A DNA stretch of 64,000 bases, from assembly GCF_900115805.1 (NCBI RefSeq), contig NZ_FOXU01000002.1:1-64000 (forward strand), given 5' to 3'. This document shows, in pieces, positions 20,369 to 28,590 of this stretch. The notes beneath the pieces were generated by a model, which had not been told where the DNA came from, searched no databases, and saw nothing but the letters and a program-made list of their open reading frames with translations. Each line of letters begins with the position of its first letter. Position 1 is the first letter of the stretch. A program made the translations under genes and the position numbers. This DNA is from Psychrobacillus psychrotolerans. GTDB lineage: Bacteria > Bacillota > Bacilli > Bacillales_A > Planococcaceae.

Positions 20369-22525
20369 TTATTGAACGATTTGTTCTAACTCTTCCTCTT
20401 CCACCGGAGGAATAAATTCCCCAAATATCGATTTCTCTAGAAGTTCAGCAATATCGTAAGTCCCTACTGTTTCTTCCACTTCTTTAGCTTTCGTTCCATC
20501 TGATAACATTGTTAAGCAATATGGACATCCTGAAGAAATAATAGTTGGATTTACTTCTAGTGCTTGTTCTGTACGAGCTACGTTTACACGATTTCCAACA
20601 TGCTCTTCCATCCACATTAGTCCGCCACCGGCTCCACAACACATACCATTTTCTCTATTACGATCCATCTCAACTAGCTTCACACCTGGAATAGCTTTTA
20701 ATACTTCACGTGGTGCATCGTATACATCATTATAGCGACCTAAGTAACAAGAATCATGGAATGTAATCGTTTCTTCCACTGCGTATTGCGGTTTCAAGCG
20801 ACCATCTTGCACTAAGTCGTATAGCATTTCTGTATGATGGAGAACTTCTCCGTTCCATCCAAAATCACCGTATTCATTTTTAAAGATATTATATGCATGA
20901 GGATCGATTGTTACAATCTTCGTTACACCTGCTTTTTCAAATTCCGAGATATTTGAACCAGCTAACTCTTGGAATAGAAACTCATTTCCTAAGCGACGTG
21001 GTGTATCCCCAGAGTTCTTTTCTTTATTGCCAAGTATTGCAAATTTAACTCCCGCTTCGTTCATCAAATGTGCAAATGACAGAGCAATTTTTTGTGATCG
21101 GCTATCGAAGGATCCCATCGAACCAACCCAGAACAAGTATTCAAACTCTTCTCCAGCTTTCGATACTTCTTTTACTGTTGGAATATGAATTTCCGGACGA
21201 GCATCTCTCCAGTTTTCTTTTTCTTTACGGTTAAGGCCCCACGGATTTCCTTGACGCTCAATGTTAGTCATTGCGCGTTGTGCATCAGGGTTTACTTTCC
21301 CTTCCGTCATTACTAAGTAACGGCGAAGGTCAATAATTTTATCCACATGTTCGTTCATAACTGGACATTGATCTTCACAGTTACGGCAAGTTGTACAAGC
21401 CCAAATTTCTTCTTCTGTAATAACATCTCCAATTAGAGATGGGCTATAAATGTCTTCGATTATTGCGCCTTCTGCTCCAGCAGCCATCGCAAGCTGATTT
21501 CCTTTTGTTCCTTGGAATGCTAGTGCTGGTACCCAAGGTTTTTTCTTCGTTTCCACTGCTCCCGTAAATGTTAAATGATCACGTAGCTTTACGATCAAGT
21601 CCATTGGTGACAGCATTTTCCCTGTTCCAGTTGCCGGACACATATTCGTACAACGACCACATTCTACACATGCATAGAAGTCGATCATCTGTGCTTGCGT
21701 AAAATCTTGAATGCGACCTACCCCGAACGAAGGCATTTCTTCTTCTGCCTCTGGGTCTTCGCTTTCTTCTTCTTCAAAATTAATCGGACGTAATCTACCA
21801 ACTTTGTCCAAACGGTGGAAGTAAACGTTTGCAGGTCCAGTGATTAAGTGGAAATGCTTAGATTGTGGAACATACACTAAGAATGTTAATAGAATGATTA
21901 AATGCACCCACCACATTGCAAAGAAAATTACTGCTCCTGCTGTCGGTGGTAAGAAACCGAAAATAGTAGCGATGGCTGATGCAACTGGTTCTGACCAAGT
22001 AGCACTATGATCGTGCCAAATCATCCCCATACCATTCCCGATTAAAACAGAAAGCATTAATCCACTTAGGAAAATAAGTACTAAACCATTTTTCCATCCT
22101 CGTTTTAAGCGAACTAATTTCTCTACGTAACGGCGATAAAATGCCCATACAACGGCAACTAAGATTAATAATGTGACAATTTCTTGGAAGAAAGTAAACG
22201 CTGGATATAATGGACCAAGCGGAATATGAGACCCTGGCGCTAACCCTTTCCAAATAAAATCGATTGCTCCTGCTTGGACTAATAAGAAGCCATAGAAGAA
22301 CATAACGTGCATAATTCCGCTCTTCTTATCTTTTAATAATTTCTTTTGTCCAAAAACATACACCCATATTTTGCGAAGTCTTTCCTTCACATTATCTTCA
22401 AATTCGACTTTTTTCCCTAGTTTGATATACGTATATCTTGTTTTCAACAAATATGCGAACAATCCAACAGCATACACAACTACTGCGATAAACAGTATCC
22501 AGTTTGCAATTAATAATGGATTCAT
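20369..22525 (-). CDS. fadF: membrane Fe-S oxidoreductase for acyl-CoA oxidation
   Basis: A 718-residue protein with five or six membrane helices in its first 220 residues, two 4Fe-4S clusters (CVECGRCTNMCP and CTTCRNCEDQCP) and two CCG-type cysteine domains (HDSCYLGRY and MCCGAGGGLMWMEE), as in heterodisulfide-reductase-like proteins. It matches B. subtilis FadF (YwjF), a FadR-controlled gene. The likely role is to pass electrons from reduced ETF to menaquinone in the membrane, serving the acyl-CoA dehydrogenases next door; this role is inferred. GGGGGAG precedes the ATG. Confidence 0.9.
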   Translation of the reverse strand: MNPLLIANWILFIAVVVYAVGLFAYLLKTRYTYIKLGKKVEFEDNVKERLRKIWVYVFGQKKLLKDKKSGIMHVMFFYGFLLVQAGAIDFIWKGLAPGSHIPLGPLYPAFTFFQEIVTLLILVAVVWAFYRRYVEKLVRLKRGWKNGLVLIFLSGLMLSVLIGNGMGMIWHDHSATWSEPVASAIATIFGFLPPTAGAVIFFAMWWVHLIILLTFLVYVPQSKHFHLITGPANVYFHRLDKVGRLRPINFEEEESEDPEAEEEMPSFGVGRIQDFTQAQMIDFYACVECGRCTNMCPATGTGKMLSPMDLIVKLRDHLTFTGAVETKKKPWVPALAFQGTKGNQLAMAAGAEGAIIEDIYSPSLIGDVITEEEIWACTTCRNCEDQCPVMNEHVDKIIDLRRYLVMTEGKVNPDAQRAMTNIERQGNPWGLNRKEKENWRDARPEIHIPTVKEVSKAGEEFEYLFWVGSMGSFDSRSQKIALSFAHLMNEAGVKFAILGNKEKNSGDTPRRLGNEFLFQELAGSNISEFEKAGVTKIVTIDPHAYNIFKNEYGDFGWNGEVLHHTEMLYDLVQDGRLKPQYAVEETITFHDSCYLGRYNDVYDAPREVLKAIPGVKLVEMDRNRENGMCCGAGGGLMWMEEHVGNRVNVARTEQALEVNPTIISSGCPYCLTMLSDGTKAKEVEETVGTYDIAELLEKSIFGEFIPPVEEEELEQIVQ

Positions 22526-22609
22526 CTTATTTCTCCCCCTCTGAGTTGTAAAATGATACTTTGAATAGAATAATACATTAGATTCGTAAACTAATATATA
22601 AGTAATTCA

Positions 22610-22638
22610 ATATTAAAACTGAATGAGCATTCAGTCAA
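22610..22638 (-). promoter_or_regulatory. fadF: fadF promoter with FadR operator in its spacer
   Basis: Minus strand -35 TTGACT (22633-22638), spacer of exactly 17 bases, -10 TAATAT (22610-22615). The spacer holds TGCTCATTCAG. On the plus strand TGAATGA-GCAT-TCAGTCA (22620-22637) matches the B. subtilis FadR consensus TGAATGA-n4-TCATTCA at 13 of 14 arm positions. A repressor bound there would exclude RNA polymerase. Confidence 0.8.
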
Positions 22639-22770
22639 TAGTTATTTATTCCGATAGATGTGAATTTTTTAATTTTTTTCGCAAATGGTTTGTTACTTCA
22701 GTATTCATCATCCGTGTAACCTATGATTTGCTAACTATTTTGCCGAAGTAGCAGTACCTACCCAAAAGAA

Positions 22771-22797
22771 AAAAGACCATCTCCTCAAGAGATCGTC
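22771..22797 (-). terminator. terminator of the cobalamin operon
   Basis: Minus strand GACGATCTC and GAGATGGTC (one mismatch) form a stem with loop TTGAG, followed by TTTTTTCTTTT. The cblS stop codon lies inside the hairpin, a compact end for the 12-gene transcript. Confidence 0.8.
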
Positions 22798-23447
22798 TCA
22801 AAATAGTGGCCAAAATGAAGTTTTGCTTCGTTTTCTTTCATCCTATCAATGCCAAGTAAAACTGTGGTAGCTGGTCCTGCCGATTTCTCTAAATCCCACT
22901 CTGCTAAATGTGCATTTATGCCTATTCGTTCGCACTCGCTTTTAATTCCGGTTGATCCAACTGGCCATACTTGATGTACTAATCCTAGACTTACTGCTTC
23001 CCTAATCTTTTTCAAGTTTGCAATTTTTTCACTATTCCTAATGACTTCTTCCCCGACACTTGGCTTGCCGTATACATACCAGCGAACATCTTTATTCTTT
23101 ACTGTAACGATTTCACCTAGCATGGTCACAGCGATTGCTGACTGCAGTGTTTCCATATTGGTTTCACTGCTGCCTGTAATTTCTGGACAATTTATACCGA
23201 TTTCGTTAAATAGCTTTTTTATACCAGTGATATATTTATTCCAGCTCTGGCTACCTGAAAAGTTATGAACTACTATGGACAGTGGATTTGCGCCAGCTGC
23301 CCATTGTTCTAGTAATGCCACTCTTGCTGCGAAATAAGAAACTATTTCGTCTGGCGTTGAAACTACGTCATTCTTTTTTTCCCCGATGCCCGCGGAGTTA
23401 TCTGTCGTTAATACGAATCCATTGGGCAATGGGCTCGCATTACGCAT
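22785..23447 (-). CDS. cblS: alpha-ribazole kinase (CblS-like)
   Basis: A 220-residue protein of the PurM/AIR-synthase-like ATP-binding type: LTTDNSAGIGEKKNDVV near the start, LSIVVHNF, and ITGSSETNMETLQSAIAVTMLGEI. The combination with the ECF membrane protein upstream matches CblS-CblT described in Listeria and Geobacillus, where CblS phosphorylates imported alpha-ribazole to alpha-ribazole phosphate, bypassing CobT. Its ATG overlaps the cblT stop by 8 bases. No cobT is in the window, which supports this route. Assignment rests on motif memory and context. Confidence 0.75.
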   Translation of the reverse strand: MRNASPLPNGFVLTTDNSAGIGEKKNDVVSTPDEIVSYFAARVALLEQWAAGANPLSIVVHNFSGSQSWNKYITGIKKLFNEIGINCPEITGSSETNMETLQSAIAVTMLGEIVTVKNKDVRWYVYGKPSVGEEVIRNSEKIANLKKIREAVSLGLVHQVWPVGSTGIKSECERIGINAHLAEWDLEKSAGPATTVLLGIDRMKENEAKLHFGHYFETIS

Positions 23448-23922
23448 GAGTTTTCACACGTTTCATCACTCGTTCCATTACTGGCGAGACAATCATAGCG
23501 ATTGCTGCATTTAAAATAGTCGCAAGTGTGATACCTGGGAGGGCTGCCGCAAAGAATGCCGGTGAAATGATCCAGTAAAATGGTAGCGTTGCGAGCACAC
23601 TATTAGCAAAGATAAAGAAAATCCATTTCCAAACGTGATGCCCTGATTGGTGCAGCTTTGTGAATACGAATAAAATGACAAACATTTCCACAGCTATAAT
23701 GATATGCAATGGCCCTAATGGAAACCCTGCATATAAAGAGGATGATAAGTGACCTATTAGCGATGCAACACCAGCATAAACGGGTGGCAGAAAGGAAGCT
23801 GAAATCAGCGCCGGCACCGTATCTAATGCAGCACTTCCGATGCCGACAGGAACTTTAATAAATGCCCCGACTGCGCATAGTGCTGCAAACATAGCCGCAA
23901 GTGTTAATACTCGAAGTTTCAT
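23440..23922 (-). CDS. cblT: ECF transporter substrate-binding protein for alpha-ribazole (CblT-like)
   Basis: A 160-residue integral membrane protein with about five or six hydrophobic helices (LAAMFAALCAVGAFIKVP, LIGHLSSSLYAGFPLGPLHI, IFANSVLATLPFYWII, ITLATILNAAIAMIVSPVM), the size and pattern of an ECF S component. Adjacent cblS indicates alpha-ribazole as substrate. It would rely on an energy-coupling EcfAAT module from elsewhere in the genome. Cotranscribed with pduO, 6 bases upstream. Confidence 0.75.
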   Translation of the reverse strand: MKLRVLTLAAMFAALCAVGAFIKVPVGIGSAALDTVPALISASFLPPVYAGVASLIGHLSSSLYAGFPLGPLHIIIAVEMFVILFVFTKLHQSGHHVWKWIFFIFANSVLATLPFYWIISPAFFAAALPGITLATILNAAIAMIVSPVMERVMKRVKTHA

Positions 23923-23928
23923 ATAACC

Positions 23929-24519
23929 TTACTTCCCTTCTACCTTCTCGCTTCCTACATTTTTAAAAACTTTTGCACTGCGAACATATTCAACATCCGC
24001 AACGTTTTCTCTCACATTCGCTACACGTGCTGCCGCAAATAAATAATCTGATAAACGGTTTAAATAGCGCTGTACCACAGTTGGCACATCCTCTTGTGAC
24101 TTCGTTAAGGTAACAGTCAAACGTTCTGCACGTCTAGTAATGGTACGAGCAATATGAAGCGTTGCCGCAGCTGGAGTTCCTCCAGGTAGGATGAATCTCT
24201 CCAAAACTGGCCCTTCTTCAACTAGTACATCAATTCTTTTTTCCATTGCATCAATTGCTTCGTCTGTCATTTTATATACGCGACGATTGGAAACATTTGC
24301 AAGGTCTCCACCACAGTCAAATAGCTCATGCTGGATTGTTTCTAGATCCTCTAGAATATCCGCAAATTTCGATGAATCTAGCTCTGTTACTGCTTTTCCG
24401 ATAAATGAATTCACTTCATCAATTGTTCCGTAAGCTTCTACGCGGATATCGTCTTTGTCCGTTCTTCCCCCGATTAATCCTGTTTGTCCTTTGTCACCTG
24501 TTTTAGTGTAAATTTTCAA
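23929..24519 (-). CDS. pduO: cob(I)alamin adenosyltransferase, PduO type
   Basis: A 196-residue ATP:corrinoid adenosyltransferase making adenosylcobalamin. The N-terminal motif KIYTKTGDKGQTGLIGG and later VEAYGTIDEVNSFIG, ILPGGTPAAATLHIARTI and RAERLTV are the PduO signatures. I choose the TTG at 24519: AAAGGGAG is 9 bases ahead and the protein then begins like its relatives. The upstream ATG at 24528 abuts the ribosome site. This step supplies IcmF with its cofactor. Confidence 0.93.
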   Translation of the reverse strand: MKIYTKTGDKGQTGLIGGRTDKDDIRVEAYGTIDEVNSFIGKAVTELDSSKFADILEDLETIQHELFDCGGDLANVSNRRVYKMTDEAIDAMEKRIDVLVEEGPVLERFILPGGTPAAATLHIARTITRRAERLTVTLTKSQEDVPTVVQRYLNRLSDYLFAAARVANVRENVADVEYVRSAKVFKNVGSEKVEGK

Positions 24520-24904
24520 TTTGCCCATCTCCCTTTATTGTTTGTGATATACCGTACCATATTCGCGTTACACGCGATGCCTTTGTAAACAGCTGTTGAT
24601 AAAATCGACCGACATCATCCCGCAGCTTGCGCATACTGGCATCCATCGGTACAATTCCTCGACCTATTTCCGTTGCAATAACGACCACTTCTGCTTGTGT
24701 ACGCCACTTTTCCATTCTCTCTAGTAACTCATTACTTTCGGGCTGTAACAAATGCTCGACACCAGAAACAACAATCACTTCTACATTTGGCAATAAAACA
24801 TATGCATCTACTTCAACATTTAACCACTGGACATTGCGTCCTTGCACCATCTGCTCTACATACGCTCGTTTTCCATTAAATGCTCCACCGAAAATGACGT
24901 GCAT
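24503..24904 (-). CDS. short CobU-like protein
   Basis: A 133-residue relative of adenosylcobinamide kinase/guanylyltransferase CobU. The N-terminus IFGGAFNGKRAYVEQM aligns with the CobU P-loop region GGARSGKS, but the final Ser/Thr of the loop is Arg. The C-terminal half keeps IATEIGRGIVPMDASMRKLRDDVGRFYQQL, the most conserved CobU segment. The middle is about 50 residues shorter than in CobU. A full CobU lies in the same operon (27011-27541), so this copy may have a different or regulatory role. It overlaps cobC by 49 bases and pduO slightly. Confidence 0.7.
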   Translation of the reverse strand: MHVIFGGAFNGKRAYVEQMVQGRNVQWLNVEVDAYVLLPNVEVIVVSGVEHLLQPESNELLERMEKWRTQAEVVVIATEIGRGIVPMDASMRKLRDDVGRFYQQLFTKASRVTRIWYGISQTIKGDGQIENLH

Positions 24905-25455
24905 CGTGTCCCCTCCAATACAGCTTTTTTATCGGCCCAATACATTGTAATCATACTGCCATGAGGTACTTCCCAATCCCAAAAGTTCTTTTCTACACTT
25001 GCAAACTTGGTCAATAAAAACCGAATGGGTCCACCATGCGTAATGATTACTGGTTCCTCTAACTTTTCAAATGCTTCTAAGAAAGCTTGTAACACGCGAT
25101 TTTCCATTGTTTGCATTGACTCCCCGTTTGGAGGTGCTAACTGCAACGGATTATCCAACCATTTTCTGTAGGAAGCTTCCTCTTTTAAATCATTATATGT
25201 TTTGTTTTCCCAGTCACCAAAAGAGCATTCTCGAAAATTTGCATTGTCAGTATAAGGAACTCCGCTAAAAAGTTGAGCGGCTGTTTGTTTGCAGCGAATT
25301 AAATCGCTACCGATTATTTCATTGGTTTCACACGCAATATTCTTTGTCTTCAATCCAGCTAGAATAGGTTCATCGGTCCATCCAATATACTTTTTGTCTC
25401 GATTTGCTTGCGTAGGCAAATGCCTTATGAGAGTAACAACAATAGCGTTATCCAT
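24856..25455 (-). CDS. cobC: histidine phosphatase, probable alpha-ribazole phosphatase
   Basis: A 199-residue member of the phosphoglycerate-mutase-like phosphatase family. The catalytic histidine is in LIRHLPTQAN (usually RHG), the second in IITHGGPIRF; FRECSFGDWENKTY carries the catalytic acid region. Within a cobalamin operon the expected role is removal of the 5' phosphate from adenosylcobalamin phosphate or alpha-ribazole phosphate. GGAGGTGATGCT is before the ATG. The start lies 31 bases inside the end of cobS, again indicating coupling. Confidence 0.88.
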   Translation of the reverse strand: MDNAIVVTLIRHLPTQANRDKKYIGWTDEPILAGLKTKNIACETNEIIGSDLIRCKQTAAQLFSGVPYTDNANFRECSFGDWENKTYNDLKEEASYRKWLDNPLQLAPPNGESMQTMENRVLQAFLEAFEKLEEPVIITHGGPIRFLLTKFASVEKNFWDWEVPHGSMITMYWADKKAVLEGTRCTSFSVEHLMENERM

Positions 25456-26174
25456 AGCATCACCTCCGAAATCTCCACACTTGCACCAAGTAAATCACCA
25501 GTCACTCCACCGAAATTTTTCATTGTCCAATTACGGAATAAACAAATAAAAGCAAATAACACAACCGCAAACGTGACGGCGACCATCCAATTTGTCATCC
25601 ATCCTAACACAGCTAGACCAATAGCAAAATTACATATGGCTGCGATTAGGACGATATTTGCATTTATTTTTCCCTTGAAGTAATAAGCAAGACCACTTGC
25701 CTTAGCAGTATTCGTCAATGAAAATAGCAGTGTAAGCATAGCTCGTGAGAAAAAAGGAATTAGCCATACAAAAACCCAATGAAAGGAATCTGTCGATAAC
25801 ACTTCGGATACTATAATTACCTTACCGAAGACTAAAAAAACTACTGCCATCACACCAAAAGCTCCAACTCGAGGATCTTCCAATATTTCGAATCGCTTCA
25901 ATCGATCTTTATAGGAAAAAAACGCATCCGAAGTATCTATAAAACCATCCATATGGAGACCACCAGAAAGGACAACTCCGAGAAGGACAATACAAAATCC
26001 AGTCATTAGTGAACTCCAATCGAAATAGAGCACTAAACAAGAAAAGGCACCTATGCCTCCCCCGATCCAAGGGAAGATACTATACATTCCTGTAATCGAT
26101 CGTTTGTCCATCGGTAAATTTTTATTTACTGGCAGCACCGTAAAAAATTGAAATGCTAACAAAATGCTCTTCAT
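25425..26174 (-). CDS. cobS: adenosylcobinamide-GDP ribazoletransferase (cobalamin synthase)
   Basis: A 249-residue polytopic membrane enzyme joining adenosylcobinamide-GDP with alpha-ribazole or its phosphate. The metal-binding motif GLHMDGFIDTSDAFFS and the earlier FFTVLPVNK are diagnostic; six or so hydrophobic helices follow. Its start overlaps the stop of the short cobQ (ATGA). Confidence 0.95.
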   Translation of the reverse strand: MKSILLAFQFFTVLPVNKNLPMDKRSITGMYSIFPWIGGGIGAFSCLVLYFDWSSLMTGFCIVLLGVVLSGGLHMDGFIDTSDAFFSYKDRLKRFEILEDPRVGAFGVMAVVFLVFGKVIIVSEVLSTDSFHWVFVWLIPFFSRAMLTLLFSLTNTAKASGLAYYFKGKINANIVLIAAICNFAIGLAVLGWMTNWMVAVTFAVVLFAFICLFRNWTMKNFGGVTGDLLGASVEISEVMLWITLLLLLS

Positions 26175-27001
26175 TTCTTCACCGCATTGTTAGATAAAAT
26201 AGTTAAAATTTTTCCCCACTTTACATGCTTTTTAAAATGGGTGGCCCATTCATTTATTTGTTCATTTGATGCCATTTGTCCATTTTTTTCTTCTCCGTCT
26301 TCTTCCTCAAATTCATTTTCAAAATAAGGGATGACTCCTAACACATCTATTCCTGTATATGTTTCGATGAAATCGATTCCGTCCTGAAATAAAGAAATAT
26401 CTCCCTGGAACTTATTTATAATAATCCCTTTTACACGCGCTCTTTGTGATTCTGGCAGTAGTTCAAGTGTCCCAACTAGGGATGCAAAAACCCCGCCAAA
26501 CTCAATATTAGCCACTAATATAACTGGAATATCTGCCATGTCAGCTACTCGCATATTCACCAACTCACGTTCACGTAAATTTACTTCAACGGGACTCCCC
26601 GCACCTTCTAATATCAAATACTCATAAGAGGCAGACAGCAGGCTTAAACAATTTTTTATAAGTTCTTGTCCTTTTTCAAAAAATTGCTCCCGGTAGTGCA
26701 TGCCACTCATTGTGTCCAACTTTTTTCCTAGAATAATTATGTCTGACTCCATATTCCCTATTGGTTTCAATAATATAGGATTCATCTCAGCTGAATAAGG
26801 GATTTTCGCTGCCCTTGCTTGCAAGGATTGCGAAACACTTATTTCCAAACCATCCTCTGTATGAATACTTAAGCCTGACATGTTTTGCGATTTAAAAGGG
26901 GCCACTTGCTTTCCTTCATTTGCAAGAAGTCGACAAATAGCTGTACATATCAAACTTTTCCCAACGCTGGAAGCAGTACCTTGTATCATTAAACCCTTCA
27001 C
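26171..27001 (-). CDS. cobQ: CobQ/CbiP-like protein without glutaminase domain
   Basis: A 276-residue protein matching the N-terminal half of cobyric acid synthase: IQGTASSVGKS (P-loop, 6-16), APFKSQNMS, EISVSQSLQARAA and EMNPILLKP, then LEGAGSPVEVNLRERELVNM and VANIEFGGVFAS. Normal CobQ is about 500 residues with a C-terminal amidotransferase domain. Here, after VLGVIPYF at about 232, only a short acidic linker and a tail INEWATHFKKHVKW remain; that tail resembles the extreme C-terminus of full CobQ. The glutaminase domain thus seems deleted internally. Start is a GTG with GAGGG ahead. Confidence 0.8.
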   Translation of the reverse strand: MKGLMIQGTASSVGKSLICTAICRLLANEGKQVAPFKSQNMSGLSIHTEDGLEISVSQSLQARAAKIPYSAEMNPILLKPIGNMESDIIILGKKLDTMSGMHYREQFFEKGQELIKNCLSLLSASYEYLILEGAGSPVEVNLRERELVNMRVADMADIPVILVANIEFGGVFASLVGTLELLPESQRARVKGIIINKFQGDISLFQDGIDFIETYTGIDVLGVIPYFENEFEEEDGEEKNGQMASNEQINEWATHFKKHVKWGKILTILSNNAVKK

Positions 27002-27010
27002 CTATATCCC

Positions 27011-27541
27011 TCACTTCCACTGGTGGCTTAAGCCATACTCCATCTCAAAGGCATGATCTGCCATCGCTACAAGCTTTTGATGAATTCTTCCAATCCAAGA
27101 TTGATAAAGCGCTGTATCTTCATAATTTGATAAAGGTTCGTCGAGCACTTCATTTGAAACAATGACGACTAGTTTAGCTTTTTCTAATAACTGGTCAATT
27201 GTTTCATACAATTGCTCTTCTACTGATTCCATTTGTCCATCATAGAGTTCGTTCGCTAACCAAGTAGTGACACAATCCCATAAGATACCGTCTCCCTTTT
27301 GGATGTGAGGAAGGACCTGCTCAAAATGGCTTGGTTGCTCAATCGTTATCCATTCGACTAGGTAGTTTTCACGATCGTCTTGGTGCCTTTTTATGCGTTC
27401 GCTCATTTCATTATCTACCGCAACGCCAGAAGCGATGTACACATTTCGTTTTGCTAACCTATCCATTAAATAATGTTCAGCAAAACTACTTTTGCCACTG
27501 CGCACACCTCCCGTTATGAAGATAAGTTTTCCTCGAACCAT
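27011..27541 (-). CDS. cobU: adenosylcobinamide kinase / guanylyltransferase
   Basis: A 176-residue CobU that phosphorylates adenosylcobinamide and attaches GMP. It begins MVRGKLIFITGGVRSGKSSF (P-loop intact), with WDCVTTWLANEL and VVIVSNEV downstream. The C-terminal VG-GIVP segment is not obvious here, unlike in the short paralogue at 24503-24904, which keeps it. The frame runs to 27604, but the ATG at 27541 has AAAGGAG ahead; it overlaps the end of cobD by 28 bases. Confidence 0.88.
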   Translation of the reverse strand: MVRGKLIFITGGVRSGKSSFAEHYLMDRLAKRNVYIASGVAVDNEMSERIKRHQDDRENYLVEWITIEQPSHFEQVLPHIQKGDGILWDCVTTWLANELYDGQMESVEEQLYETIDQLLEKAKLVVIVSNEVLDEPLSNYEDTALYQSWIGRIHQKLVAMADHAFEMEYGLSHQWK

Positions 27542-28590
27542 GCGCTCATCTCCTTTTGCAAGTACTTCATTTGAGGCTCCTCTTTCATCCCCACACGAAA
27601 CCATTTGCCGTTAAGTCCTTTGAAGTTTTCTGTATGGCGAAGTACACAACCTTTATGTAACAAACTTTCGAAAAACTCCTTTGAAAGAGCAGGATCTGGC
27701 AATTGAAAACAAATAAAATTTGTTTGAGATGGTAGCACGATACAATTCCATCTCTCTAGAAACGCTGTCATTTGCTCTCGCATTTCTTTTGCAAATGCAA
27801 TTGCTGTTATTCGGTAGTCTTCTTCTAGCAAACAGTCAGCTCCGACTGTCGTGGCAATCGCATTACTATTCCAATGTGATATTCTCGAACGGATATCGCT
27901 AACGATGGTTTTACTAGCCAGCGCGTACCCAAGACGAATTCCCGGAATAGCGTACATTTTCGTCATTGAGCGTACAACAATAACATTTGGAAAATCTTTT
28001 AAATAAGGGATAAATGATTCTTTTTCATCTATAAAATCGAGAAATGCTTCATCTAAAATAACTTCACACTTATATGTCTTCGCATAATTTGCTATTTGAA
28101 TAATTTCTTCTAATGGAATTAAATACCCGGTCGGATTATTTGGTCTACAAATGTAAATTGCTTCCGCAAACTCTACTTCATCGAGCACTTCATCCAAAGG
28201 AAGTTTCCCAGTTGCAATTACTTCCTTGATGTACACATTGTAAGGAGTAAGAGTTGCTTCATATTCAGAAAAAGTTGGATGAACCAATACAACGCGTTTA
28301 TTTTCATATCTTTTTGCAAGGCTTGCGAATATTTCTGCTGCTCCATTTCCAACTATTACATTTTCTACTGGTACACCGTGAAATTTTGCAGCAGCTGATA
28401 AAAACGGTTCTCCCAGTGGATCTGGATATTTAGTAATTAGCTTTGCATACGTTGACCATTTTTCATGTACAAAAGTTGGCGGTCCTAGTGGGTTCACATT
28501 TTCACTATAATCGAAAACCGTTTCAGGTATGCTCATTCCTAGTTGTTCATAAACGTGATGAGCATTTGCTCCGTGATTAGGTAATGCCAA
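27514..28590 (-). CDS. cobD: threonine-phosphate decarboxylase-like aminotransferase
   Basis: A 358-residue PLP enzyme of the HisC/CobD fold. MALPNHGANAHHVYEQLG at the start, FDYSENVNPLGPP, NPTG in ICRPNNPTGY, and the PLP lysine in SMTKMYAIPGIRLGY are visible. In this operon it is expected to make (R)-1-aminopropan-2-yl phosphate, the linker that CbiB attaches. HisC itself is ruled out mainly by context and the GANAHHV N-terminus typical of CobD. The start is TTG with GGAGGG about 7 bases before it. Confidence 0.9.
   Translation of the reverse strand: MALPNHGANAHHVYEQLGMSIPETVFDYSENVNPLGPPTFVHEKWSTYAKLITKYPDPLGEPFLSAAAKFHGVPVENVIVGNGAAEIFASLAKRYENKRVVLVHPTFSEYEATLTPYNVYIKEVIATGKLPLDEVLDEVEFAEAIYICRPNNPTGYLIPLEEIIQIANYAKTYKCEVILDEAFLDFIDEKESFIPYLKDFPNVIVVRSMTKMYAIPGIRLGYALASKTIVSDIRSRISHWNSNAIATTVGADCLLEEDYRITAIAFAKEMREQMTAFLERWNCIVLPSQTNFICFQLPDPALSKEFFESLLHKGCVLRHTENFKGLNGKWFRVGMKEEPQMKYLQKEMSAWFEENLSS

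Noticed and set aside
26171-27001. Dethiobiotin synthetase as identity of the short CobQ
   Set aside because: QNMS, MNPILLKP and the CobQ-type tail, together with operon context, fit CobQ rather than BioD.
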